NCBI GenBank assembly: GCA_013349725.1
Contig: DUZB01000150.1
Location: 1-9,097, forward strand
Direction of reading: 5' to 3'
Length of the DNA stretch: 9,097 nucleotides
Origin: Deltaproteobacteria bacterium
Lineage (GTDB): Bacteria; Desulfobacterota; DSM-4660; Desulfatiglandales; Desulfatiglandaceae
Shown here piece after piece: positions 1-6,448 of this stretch (the stretch's first letter is position 1; every line of letters starts with the position of its first letter). Below the pieces are notes generated by a model. It ran no database searches. It had not been told where the DNA came from and saw only the letters and a program-made list of their open reading frames with translations. A program made the translations under genes and the position numbers.

Positions 1-8
1 TTTCTTAC

Positions 9-92
9 TCATAATCTTACTCGTAATCATAATCGGGCAGCTCTAAAATAGGCCGTAAAAGAGTAAGATTATGATTACGATTAAGATTATGA
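9..92. repeat. Long imperfect palindrome of GATTAN hexamers
   Basis: Bases 9-34 are the reverse complement of 67-92 with a single mismatch (25 of 26 pairs), separated by a 32-nt loop. Each arm is itself a run of the hexamer GATTAN (GATTAT, GATTAC, GATTAA, GATTAT) on one strand or the other. The second arm recurs in direct orientation at 140-165. A transcript through here, or extruded DNA, could form a 26-bp AT-rich stem. There is no T-tract, so it does not look like an intrinsic terminator. Its function is unknown. Similar AT-rich intergenic repeats are, from general memory, common in Desulfobacterota genomes. Confidence 0.8.
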
Positions 93-172
93 CCTTCCGA
101 ATCATAATCGGACAGCTCTAAAATAGGCTGTAAGAGTAAGATTATGATTACGATTAAGATTATGACCTTCCG
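25..172. repeat. Two imperfect tandem copies of a ~74-bp unit
   Basis: Copy 1 spans 25-99 (75 nt) and copy 2 spans 100-172 (73 nt). They differ by G/A and C/T substitutions near the start and a 2-nt deletion in an A-run; otherwise they are identical. Each unit begins AATCATAATCGG, passes through the core CAGCTCTAAAATAGG, and ends with the GATTAN-type block and GACCTTCCG. Inside each unit the initial AATCATAATC can pair with GATTATGATT about 30 nt later. The array may continue to the left of the window. It encodes no visible protein and is most likely a dispersed intergenic repeat family. Confidence 0.8.
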
Positions 173-531
173 AACGTACTCTCGACTAATTGCGTCAAGT
201 GGGCGAAGTTAGAAACAAGCCCCATAAAAGTTTTTTTTGTTCAAACAAAAAATATCTTATCCCCTTTGAATTTTCAGGTAAAGGATAAAGTGGGTTTACT
301 CTTAAAGCGACAACTTGCAAGTTCTTGTGAGCGTAGCCATATTGACTCAGAAGAGAATTTGCAGATAAAATGAGACACTGAATTGATTTTTCTGCAAACA
401 TCAGGTAGTAAACGACAATAGGCAAAAAAACGGGAAGAGATGTTCCGTGTCTTTGAAGAGAATCTTTTTTCATGAAGGGAATGAAAGGGCTGGCGGGAAT
501 TTGCATTTTTTCTTCCGGCCCAGGGTGACAC
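173..531. other. Intergenic stretch upstream of the kinase gene
   Basis: I see no convincing gene here. Reading frames on the minus strand across this stretch run into the kinase gene antisense and show no recognisable protein features. An AT-only hairpin (TTTTTTGT, TCAA loop, ACAAAAAA) lies at 233-252. The promoter of the kinase gene must lie here, but no good -35/-10 pair stands out. A sigma54-like string at 491-505 has the wrong internal spacing. Confidence 0.5.
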
Positions 532-1980
532 ATGTGGCGTTCTCATAAAAGCGATATTCCGAAGGAAAGACAGTTTCGACTGGTCAAATTTTTTGCCTAC
601 ACAAGCTTTGTGGTCTTGGTCATCTTCAGTTTTCCATTTTCCATGGTCATATCTCAAAGGGCAAAAGATATCCTGATGAGAAGCTATGAAAATTATGCGC
701 TGCTGCTTGGGGAAAACCTTAACCATCAGGTATTTCATAATTTCGTGCTGCCTGTGACAACCCAGTTCGGCCAGATAAGACTACGGGAAAAAAATCAATA
801 CGAATGGATGGACAGGATCGTCAAAAACACGATCCACAGTTTCAAGATTGATGTTGTCAATATCTACGATATCAAAAATGGGATCATTGCCTACAGCACC
901 GACCCTGAACTCATCGGGAAAGAGGTTATCGCGGGCTCGGGGTATAAAATGGCTGTAGAAGGGGAAAACTCGTCCCGCCTTGTTTCAAGCGGGGAGGATT
1001 TCTGGTCCATCGGGATGGAGATGCCCGGAGGTGAAAAAAAACTCAGGACCTACATCCCGTTCCGGGTAGCAAATCCCTTTACGGGAGAGAAGGGCGAGAT
1101 CGGAGGGGTTTTTGAGCTGATCCAGGACCTTTCGCAGGAATACGAATCCCTGGTCAGACTTCAGTACCTCATTTTTGCGCTTTCCATTGTCATCATGGGG
1201 ATGATTTTCATCGCACTTCTCCTGATTGTCCGCAAAGCCGAAAGAACCATCGATGAGAGGGCCAGTGAACAAAGAGAGCTGGAGGCACAGCTCAACCAGG
1301 CCGAGCGTCTTGCTGCACTGGGCGAGATGATTGCGGGCGTATCCCACGAGATCAGAAATCCTTTAGGCATCATAAGAAGTACCGCTGAGTTTTTGGGAAG
1401 CATGCCGGGATCGGACAAATCCCAGGCAAGGCTGTCCCGGCTTATCATGGAAGAATCGAGCAGGCTGAATGATATCGTAACGGAATTCCTGGATTTTGCT
1501 CGACCACGAGAACCGCATCTTGAAATCTGTCGCCTCGATGAAATTCTCAAGAAAAACATCCAGTTCCTGGAGTCGGAATGGAATCTCAAAGGGATCTCAT
1601 ACATCGAAAACCTGGGCGACCGTTCCCTGGAAATCAAAGCGGACCCTCACCTGCTTTACCGATGTTTCCTGAACATTTTCATGAATTCCATCCAATCCAT
1701 GGAAAATGGCGGAACCATTTCCATCAGCGTGAAAGAGGAAAAAGGCTCGTATGTGATCGTTATTCAGGATACGGGAAGCGGAATCGATAAGGAAAGTCTC
1801 AAGAAGATTTTCAATCCCTTTTTCAGTACAAAGGACAAGGGAAGCGGACTTGGCCTTGCCATTGTGAAGAATATTATCGAAGGGCACAAAGGACAGATCC
1901 TGATTGAAGGAAACAAAGGTGGAATCGATGGCGAAAAGGAAGCGGGTACAAGAGTTGTCATAACGCTTCCCAAAAATTGA
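532..1980 (+). CDS. Membrane-bound sensor histidine kinase (NtrB/ZraS type)
   Basis: This is an inner-membrane sensor kinase of 482 aa that should autophosphorylate and pass phosphate to the regulator encoded next. A short cytoplasmic lead is followed by a membrane helix at about 21-42, an extracytoplasmic sensor domain at about 43-208 and a second helix at about 211-234. The sensor has a Cache/PAS-like stretch, VNIYDIKNGIIAYSTDPELIGK, around 109-130. A charged linker follows. The H-box GVSHEIRNPLG carries the phospho-acceptor His272. The ATPase domain has an N-box around Asn381/Asn385, DTGSGI at 413-418, an F-box with NPFFSTK, and GSGLGLAI at 437-444. All catalytic motifs are intact. The ATG at 532 is the first possible start, because an in-frame TGA lies at 526-528; AGGG at 522-525 is a modest ribosome site. 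The signal it senses cannot be read from sequence. There is no receiver domain, so it is not a hybrid kinase. Confidence 0.95.
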   Translation: MWRSHKSDIPKERQFRLVKFFAYTSFVVLVIFSFPFSMVISQRAKDILMRSYENYALLLGENLNHQVFHNFVLPVTTQFGQIRLREKNQYEWMDRIVKNTIHSFKIDVVNIYDIKNGIIAYSTDPELIGKEVIAGSGYKMAVEGENSSRLVSSGEDFWSIGMEMPGGEKKLRTYIPFRVANPFTGEKGEIGGVFELIQDLSQEYESLVRLQYLIFALSIVIMGMIFIALLLIVRKAERTIDERASEQRELEAQLNQAERLAALGEMIAGVSHEIRNPLGIIRSTAEFLGSMPGSDKSQARLSRLIMEESSRLNDIVTEFLDFARPREPHLEICRLDEILKKNIQFLESEWNLKGISYIENLGDRSLEIKADPHLLYRCFLNIFMNSIQSMENGGTISISVKEEKGSYVIVIQDTGSGIDKESLKKIFNPFFSTKDKGSGLGLAIVKNIIEGHKGQILIEGNKGGIDGEKEAGTRVVITLPKN

Positions 1981-2017
1981 AACCTAACGCGACATAGCCA
2001 CAACCAAAAATGACTCG

Positions 2018-2033
2018 CGCAAAGACGCAAAGA
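2018..2033 (+). repeat. CGCAAAGA octamer tandem (two copies)
   Basis: Two perfect head-to-tail copies of CGCAAAGA sit in the 134-nt gap between the kinase and regulator genes. From memory, (CGCAAAGA)n is a recurring intergenic motif in deltaproteobacteria and some other bacteria; its role is unknown. The same gap has an isolated TTGACA at 2047-2052, but no good -10 follows it. An internal promoter for the regulator is therefore possible but not supported. Confidence 0.5.
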
Positions 2034-2114
2034 TTATCTTGCTTTTTTGACAGGGTTTTAATCAATAATGATGAGCAAACAAGCAGGTCTTGATTTAGCA
2101 ACGGAGATCGGTTT

Positions 2115-3476
2115 ATGGAAACCATTCTTGTTGTAGACGATGAAAAAAATTATCTCGTGGTGCTCGAAGCCCTTCTGGGATCGGAAGGATATGAGATCGT
2201 GACGGCTCTCGATGCAAGAAAAGCAATCGGCGCCGCGGGGGAAGCGGATCTGGATCTCATCATCACCGACATGAAAATGCCGGGGATGACCGGGATGGAA
2301 CTGCTTGAAAAGATCAAATCCATAAAACCGGAACTGCCGGTCATTATGATGACCGCCTTTGGAACCATTGAAATGGCCGTGGAAGCCATGCGTAAAGGGG
2401 CCTATGATTATATTCAAAAGCCCTTTGAGAATGAACAACTGAAGCTTACTGTGAAAAAAGCCTTGAAAAACTATCGGCTTATCAAGGAAAACAGGCTCCT
2501 CACCGAAGCCCTTTCGGAACGCTTCAAGTTTGGCAATATTGTGGGGAAAAGCAAACAGATGAAAAAGATCTATGACCTCATAGAAAAGGTCTCTCCTTCC
2601 AAGGCATCCGTTCTCATCACCGGACCTTCCGGAACGGGGAAGGAATTGATTGCCAAAGCCATACACTACCGAAGCAACAGAAAGGACAGGCCGTTCATTT
2701 CCATCAATTGCGGCGCACTGACGGAAACACTCCTTGAAAGCGAATTATTTGGTCATGAAAAGGGGGCTTTTACAGGGGCGGCAGCCATGAAAAAAGGAAG
2801 ATTTGAACTGGCGGATGGAGGAACGCTTTTCCTGGACGAAGTGGGGGACATGCCGGCCTCTCTCCAGGTCAAACTTCTGAGGGTGCTTCAGGAAATGGAG
2901 TTTGAAAGGGTGGGGGGAACAAAAACCATTCAGGTGGATGTCCGCATCATTTCAGCTTCCAACAGGAATATCAAGGAGGATGTGGCGGAAAGCGCGTTCA
3001 GAGAAGATCTGTATTATCGTCTCAACGTCATTCACATGGAAGTCCCTTCCCTGAAGGAGAGGGTGGACGATATCCCCCTGCTCGTTCGTCATTTTATTGC
3101 AAAGTTCAGTGAAGACGACACGGTCGGCGTGGAATTAGCCCCGGAAGTCTGGAAAACCCTGTATTCCTACCCATGGCCGGGAAATGTTCGAGAGCTCGAA
3201 AACATCATTGAACGGGCCATGGTCCTCAATTCCAGTGGGGCCATCACCGTTGCCGATCTTCCTGATGAACTGACCGGCGCCGAAACGCAGTTTGATTTGG
3301 ACAGATTCATTCCCAGCAGCCTAACCATGCCTGAGGCCCTGGAAAAAATCGAGGAGAAACTTCTGAGAAGGGCTTTGGTCCAATGTAATAATGTCCAGTC
3401 CCATGCGGCAAAGAACCTGGGAATTACCAAGAGCCTGATCCAGCACAAAATGAAAAAGTACAATATCACGGTATAG
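2115..3476 (+). CDS. Sigma54-dependent response regulator (NtrC family)
   Basis: This 453-aa bacterial enhancer-binding protein has the full three-domain layout. The receiver domain (about 2-118) has acidic residues Asp8/Asp9, phospho-acceptor Asp52 in TDMKMPG, Thr80 and Lys102. The AAA+ domain (about 140-375) has Walker A GPSGTGKE at 170-177, the sigma54-contacting GAFTGA loop at 217-222, Walker B GGTLFLDE at 235-242, an arginine-finger region [10 protein letters not shown] and [10 protein letters not shown] at 354-363. A Fis-type helix-turn-helix closes the protein (about 405-450). Phosphorylation by the upstream kinase should drive oligomerisation and ATP-dependent opening of sigma54 promoters. 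GGAG at 2103-2106 lies 8 nt before the ATG. The intact GAFTGA loop means it can act on sigma54. A sigma54 promoter with paired upstream dyads begins 3 nt after its stop codon and is its most likely target. Confidence 0.96.
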   Translation: METILVVDDEKNYLVVLEALLGSEGYEIVTALDARKAIGAAGEADLDLIITDMKMPGMTGMELLEKIKSIKPELPVIMMTAFGTIEMAVEAMRKGAYDYIQKPFENEQLKLTVKKALKNYRLIKENRLLTEALSERFKFGNIVGKSKQMKKIYDLIEKVSPSKASVLITGPSGTGKELIAKAIHYRSNRKDRPFISINCGALTETLLESELFGHEKGAFTGAAAMKKGRFELADGGTLFLDEVGDMPASLQVKLLRVLQEMEFERVGGTKTIQVDVRIISASNRNIKEDVAESAFREDLYYRLNVIHMEVPSLKERVDDIPLLVRHFIAKFSEDDTVGVELAPEVWKTLYSYPWPGNVRELENIIERAMVLNSSGAITVADLPDELTGAETQFDLDRFIPSSLTMPEALEKIEEKLLRRALVQCNNVQSHAAKNLGITKSLIQHKMKKYNITV

Positions 3477-3478
3477 AG

Positions 3479-3494
3479 GTATAATCTTTTGTAC
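3479..3494 (+). promoter_or_regulatory. Upstream activator dyad 1 (distal)
   Basis: GTATAATCTTTTGTAC is an imperfect dyad, GTATAA-N4-TTGTAC (5 of 6 arm pairs match). It has the same length and spacing as the perfect dyad at 3556-3571 and shares its half-sites. It lies about -218 to -203 from the predicted sigma54 start. A lone GTACAA half-site precedes it at 3458-3463, inside the end of the regulator gene. I infer a binding site for the neighbouring regulator. Confidence 0.6.
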
Positions 3495-3555
3495 CCGTAT
3501 TTTCCTTATAATTTAAAATAGTTACAAATAGATGGCGAATTTCGGAGAATTTCAG

Positions 3556-3571
3556 GTACAAACCGTTGTAC
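3556..3571 (+). promoter_or_regulatory. Upstream activator dyad 2 (proximal)
   Basis: GTACAAACCGTTGTAC is a perfect inverted repeat with 6-nt arms and a 4-nt spacer. It lies about -141 to -126 from the predicted sigma54 start, the usual distance for NtrC-family enhancer sites. Its centre is 77 bp from that of the distal dyad, roughly seven helical turns. The two sites together suggest a tandem enhancer that nucleates oligomer assembly. Confidence 0.65.
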
Positions 3572-3628
3572 TTATAGATAATAGACTGACAAGAGCCGCA
3601 CCGTTCACAAAAAAATAAATTCCTTTAA

Positions 3629-3641
3629 AATCATAATGTTA
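3629..3641 (+). promoter_or_regulatory. Candidate IHF site
   Basis: AATCATAATGTTA fits the IHF consensus WATCAANNNNTTR with one mismatch. It is centred near -62, between the activator dyads and the -24/-12 element and inside an AT-rich tract. This is where IHF bends DNA at many sigma54 promoters. IHF motifs are degenerate, so position is the main support. Confidence 0.45.
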
Positions 3642-3670
3642 TCGCATTAATTAGAATACATACATATTTT

Positions 3671-3686
3671 TGGCAAGCATGTTGCA
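3671..3686 (+). promoter_or_regulatory. Sigma54 (-24/-12) promoter
   Basis: TGGCAAGCATGTTGCA matches the consensus TGGCAC-N5-TTGCA with a single substitution. The invariant GG and GC doublets are correctly spaced, with 10 bp between them. With the C of the GC at -12, transcription should start near 3697 on the + strand. Downstream there is no sense-strand gene, only a terminator and then era in opposite orientation. The promoter therefore appears dedicated to a short non-coding transcript. Confidence 0.8.
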
Positions 3687-3696
3687 TTATCCATTT

Positions 3697-3761
3697 TACA
3701 AAACAATCATTACTCTTTCCTCCTAATAAACCAACCGCCATTGTGGCGGTTGGTTTTTTTT
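3697..3761 (+). ncRNA. Predicted sigma54-dependent small RNA (~65 nt)
   Basis: This candidate RNA is bounded by the start predicted from the sigma54 promoter and by a strong intrinsic terminator. No start codon opens a usable frame inside it. The 5' portion, about 30 nt, is A- and CU-rich and looks unstructured. It holds CTCTTTCCTCCT at 3713-3724, the complement of a strong Shine-Dalgarno region (AGGAGGAAAGAG). The 3' portion is the terminator hairpin with a U-tail, which would suit Hfq binding. I infer a trans-acting repressor of translation made when the adjacent kinase-regulator pair is active. Known sRNAs with the same logic are GlmY (GlrKR), Qrr (LuxO) and myxobacterial Pxr; I see no sequence basis for calling it a homologue of any of them. 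No terminator is visible right after the regulator gene, so this segment may also form the 3' end of the regulator mRNA. Confidence 0.6.
3728..3761 (+). terminator. Strong intrinsic terminator, probably bidirectional
   Basis: A perfect 13-bp stem (AAACCAACCGCCA with TGGCGGTTGGTTT) closes a TTG loop and runs into eight T's, three of which are in the stem. On the + strand it ends the predicted small RNA and any read-through from the regulator gene. On the - strand the stem is followed by TTTATTAGG, a weaker U-tract. It lies 43 nt past the era stop codon, so it probably also ends the era operon. Confidence 0.9.
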
Positions 3762-3804
3762 GGGCCAGAAAATAAAATTCAAAGCCCGCACAGCTGTTCT
3801 GGAT

Positions 3805-4689
3805 TCAGTATCCCAGCCGCCTGAGGGCCTTTGTGTCTTTGCTCCAGTTCTTCTCCACCCTGACGGTAAGATCCAGAAATACCCCTGTCTCAAAGATTGT
3901 CTCCAGTTCAAGTCTGGCGGAACGTCCTATGGATTTGATCATCCTGCCTCCCTGTCCGATGACAATGCCTTTCTGGGAATCCGTCTCCACACAGATACGA
4001 GCGGTAATCCTGAGAAGATCCCTGTCCGGCACATCTTCCACGTTGTCGATCAGGACCGCACAGGAATAGGGCACTTCCTGCCTGATATGGTGATAGAGCT
4101 TCTCCCGGATAACCTCGGATATCCAGAACTCCTCGGTTTGATCGGTCTGCATGTCTGCCGGGAAAAACTGGGGGCCGGGCATAAGTCTGGTTTTCAGCTC
4201 CCCTAAAAGTTTTTCCACTCCGTACCCTTTAAGGGCGGAGATCGGGATGACTTCTTCAAAGGCATGTCGCCTGCCATACTCACCAATGATCGGCAGGACC
4301 TTTTCCTTGGTCACCTTGTCTATTTTGTTAATAATCAGGAAGACGGGCTTTTTGAGTCCTTTCAGATTGCCCAGCAGGGAAGAGATCTCTTCCTCGTTCC
4401 GGGCGCCTGTCTGGATCATAAGCAACAGAATATCCACTTCGGAAAACGTGGCCAGAGCAGATGACACCATGCTTTGATGAAGGGCCGTCCTGGTCTTGTG
4501 GATCCCGGGCGTATCCACAAAGACCATTTGAAAATCAGTCCCGTTCAATATTCCGGTGACACGGTTTCGCGTGGTCTGGGGCTTGGGAGACACGATGGAA
4601 AGCTTTGCCCCCGTAATCCTGTTCAACAACGTTGATTTTCCCACATTGGGCGGGCCGGCTATGGCAATAAAGCCCGATTTGAATGTCAT
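3805..4689 (-). CDS. era: GTPase Era (ribosome small-subunit assembly)
   Basis: Era is an essential GTPase that binds the 3' end of 16S rRNA and aids maturation of the 30S subunit. This copy has 294 aa, a normal length. The G domain carries G1 GPPNVGKS at 12-19, the switch I threonines in QTTRNR (39-40), G3 DTPG at 59-62, G4 NKID at 121-124 and G5 SAL at 151-153. The C-terminal KH domain has GIVIGQGGRMIKSIG at 241-255, followed by the family's closing NW...LRRLGY. Its ATG overlaps the stop of the radical SAM gene by ATGA, so translation is probably coupled. It is the last gene of the operon, and a hairpin lies beyond its stop codon. Nothing appears broken. Confidence 0.97.
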   Translation of the reverse strand: MTFKSGFIAIAGPPNVGKSTLLNRITGAKLSIVSPKPQTTRNRVTGILNGTDFQMVFVDTPGIHKTRTALHQSMVSSALATFSEVDILLLMIQTGARNEEEISSLLGNLKGLKKPVFLIINKIDKVTKEKVLPIIGEYGRRHAFEEVIPISALKGYGVEKLLGELKTRLMPGPQFFPADMQTDQTEEFWISEVIREKLYHHIRQEVPYSCAVLIDNVEDVPDRDLLRITARICVETDSQKGIVIGQGGRMIKSIGRSARLELETIFETGVFLDLTVRVEKNWSKDTKALRRLGY

Positions 4690-5720
4690 AGGTTTTCCAC
4701 TCTGATCCTTCCACCCGGCAGGGTGTCATCTGGGATGATTTCCAGGACCCGCGCCGCTGTTTTTTCCTCAATGCATTGAACGCCCTGGTTTTTATGCCCC
4801 CTGAGCAAAGGTTCATCTCGCGGGTTCACAAAAATTTTCATCGTTTTCGTTGCCCTTTTTTTGAACAGAACCGCCGTATTCAGCTCGTGGAACAGAAAGG
4901 ATCGAACCAGGAAACCAAAGGCCGGATGCCATGGCCCATCAAGGATACGACCCTTTTCGAGGAGAGAGGGCGAACTCATGAGCCCCATCCTTATCACCGG
5001 AATCCCTTTCTCTTCCAGCCTCCTACAAGCACTGGCGCAAATCCTGACGGCCTCTTGCAGGGTTAACGGACGGTATCTTTTTGCCCGGTAGAGATCGGCA
5101 AGCTCAGTGCCTTCAATGACCAGTGCGGGATAGAGTCTCGCCATGGAAGGCGCCAGGTCGATGATCTTTGAAATGCCGTCATGGAACCTGCTTTCCGAAT
5201 CCCCGGGAAGTCCCGGCATCAGTTGAACGCCCACGCGGAAGCCCATCCCCTTCAGGGTCTGGACGGCATCGATGTTATCCTGCATGGTATGTCCCCTTCT
5301 GCAGAGGGAAAGTACCTCGTTGTCCATGGACTGAACACCCAGTTCCACCGTGTCCACGAAAAACTCTTTCATGATAAGCAGGCGCTTCACGTCAAGGGCG
5401 TCCGGTCTCGTGGACACCCTGATGGAAGAAATGATCCTTTCTTTGACAAATGGCGAAACAGCCCCCAAAACCCCCTTCATATCCTCTTCTGGCAATCGCG
5501 TAAATGTACCTCCGTAAAAGGCGACCTGGGAAAACCCGCCTTTGTGGAACTTGGGAGATTTGAGGGCAGCATCGATAATGCTCCTGACCGTACCGCCGGT
5601 GATGGGCCAGGCCTCCCGGGAGGTGATCTTTTCCTGATCGCAGAACAGGCACCTGTGTGGACATCCTGTGTGAGGAATAAATACCGGGATAATGAAGGGC
5701 CTCAGCTTTCCTTGAGACAA
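4686..5720 (-). CDS. Elp3-like radical SAM enzyme without acetyltransferase domain
   Basis: This 344-aa protein begins with a radical SAM core. Cys20, Cys24 and Cys27 in CPHRCLFC should hold a 4Fe-4S cluster that cleaves S-adenosylmethionine. FYGGTF at 68-73 is the glycine-rich SAM-binding element. ELGVQSMD (126-133) and GVQLMPGLPGD (164-174) are typical of the Elp3/COG1243-like group. Full-length Elp3 adds a GNAT acetyltransferase domain at the C-terminus; at this length the protein lacks one. Its reaction is therefore unknown, though RNA modification is a reasonable inference from its place between rnc and era. The start is TTG, supported by a strong ribosome site (AGGGAGG, 5734-5728) 7 nt upstream and by no ATG for about 80 codons. 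It overlaps the end of rnc by 19 nt. An alternative reading is a YhcC- or HemN-like enzyme, which fits less well. Confidence 0.88.
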   Translation of the reverse strand: MSQGKLRPFIIPVFIPHTGCPHRCLFCDQEKITSREAWPITGGTVRSIIDAALKSPKFHKGGFSQVAFYGGTFTRLPEEDMKGVLGAVSPFVKERIISSIRVSTRPDALDVKRLLIMKEFFVDTVELGVQSMDNEVLSLCRRGHTMQDNIDAVQTLKGMGFRVGVQLMPGLPGDSESRFHDGISKIIDLAPSMARLYPALVIEGTELADLYRAKRYRPLTLQEAVRICASACRRLEEKGIPVIRMGLMSSPSLLEKGRILDGPWHPAFGFLVRSFLFHELNTAVLFKKRATKTMKIFVNPRDEPLLRGHKNQGVQCIEEKTAARVLEIIPDDTLPGGRIRVENL

Positions 5721-6448
5721 AAAAAGGCCTCCCTTGCAGCGTTCTGTTCAGCTTCTTTCTTGCTGCTGCCCACCCCCTCAGATATTTTCTCGCCATTCAG
5801 GAAGAGGGCCACCCTGAAGGTCTTTTTATGGGCCTGGCCGCTTTCCTCAACAATCTGATATCTTGGCAGCGTTTTTATGGTCTGCTGGGTAAATTCCTGC
5901 AGCAGACTCTTGAAATCGCTGTGGAGCTCGTAGCTTCCGACTTTTTCCAGCAAATGGGCAAAAGTTCTCTCAATCATCTGCAGAGACTTTTCAAACCCTC
6001 CATCAAGGTAGATAGCCCCGATAACGGACTCCATGGTATCCGCGAGAATGGATGGTTTTTCCCTGCCCTGAGTCTGTTCCTCCCCTTTGCCAAGCAAGAG
6101 ATATTCACTCAGGCCCAGTGTTGAGGCAACCTGGGAAAGCCCGGATTCATCCACCATCATGGCCCTGAATTTGGACAACTCTCCTTCAGAAGCGTTATTG
6201 AAGCGATCCATGAGAATGTGGCTTATGCCCAGGTCAAGCACGGCATCTCCAAGAAATTCGAGCCGTTCATTGTCCTTCAGTTCCGGATTGTTCTGTTCAT
6301 TCACGTAGGATGAGTGACTGAACGCCTGAACAAGCAGATGACGGTTTCTGAAACTGTACCCGATCTTTTCACTCAGCCCCTCAAAATCGGGCGTGGTCAC
6401 AGTCGGGTTTTCCTTTTCAGTTTCCATATTCTGCCATTCAAGTTTCAC
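5702..6448 (-). CDS. rnc: Ribonuclease III
   Basis: RNase III cleaves double-stranded RNA, processing rRNA precursors and acting on structured mRNAs and sRNA-mRNA duplexes. The endonuclease domain holds the signature NERLEFLGD at 60-68 (Glu61, Glu64, Asp68) and ADTMESVIG with catalytic Asp137 and Glu140. A double-stranded-RNA-binding domain follows at about 176-244, ending in [15 protein letters not shown]. At 248 aa it is slightly longer than the 226 aa of E. coli, all of the excess at the N-terminus. The start used here is GTG, overlapping the tkt stop as GTGA; an in-frame ATG at codon 8 (6427) is a plausible alternative. Neither start has a clear ribosome site, so coupling to tkt translation is likely. 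Its place close to era is the conserved bacterial order. Confidence 0.96.
   Translation of the reverse strand: MKLEWQNMETEKENPTVTTPDFEGLSEKIGYSFRNRHLLVQAFSHSSYVNEQNNPELKDNERLEFLGDAVLDLGISHILMDRFNNASEGELSKFRAMMVDESGLSQVASTLGLSEYLLLGKGEEQTQGREKPSILADTMESVIGAIYLDGGFEKSLQMIERTFAHLLEKVGSYELHSDFKSLLQEFTQQTIKTLPRYQIVEESGQAHKKTFRVALFLNGEKISEGVGSSKKEAEQNAAREAFFCLKES
5728..5734 (-). promoter_or_regulatory. Ribosome binding site deciding a TTG start
   Basis: On the minus strand AGGGAGG lies inside the end of rnc, 7 nt before the TTG at 5720-5718. It is the best Shine-Dalgarno match in the operon. It explains how the radical SAM gene is started from a rare codon while overlapping rnc. Confidence 0.75.

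Noticed and set aside
1..172. CRISPR array
   Set aside because: The two ~74-bp units abut directly with no unique spacers, and the repetition extends through the whole unit.
491..505. Sigma54-like string TGGCGGGAATTTGCA just upstream of the kinase start, suggesting autoregulation
   Set aside because: The GG and GC doublets are separated by 9 bp instead of the strict 10, and no GTACAA/TTGTAC dyads lie upstream.
195..738. Minus-strand open frames upstream of and overlapping the kinase
   Set aside because: They overlap the start of the kinase gene antisense, show no family motifs and have no convincing ribosome sites.
2047..2052. TTGACA as the -35 of an internal promoter for the regulator gene
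   Set aside because: No acceptable -10 at 16-18 bp spacing; only TGATGA or GATGAG there.
3507..3512. TATAAT in the regulator-era gap as a sigma70 -10 element
   Set aside because: No -35-like hexamer at a suitable distance, and the whole tract is AT-rich.
3760..4206. Plus-strand open frame after the sigma54 promoter that could have been its protein-coding target
   Set aside because: It begins at a TTG inside the terminator's T-run, lies wholly past the terminator, and is largely antisense to the well-supported era gene.
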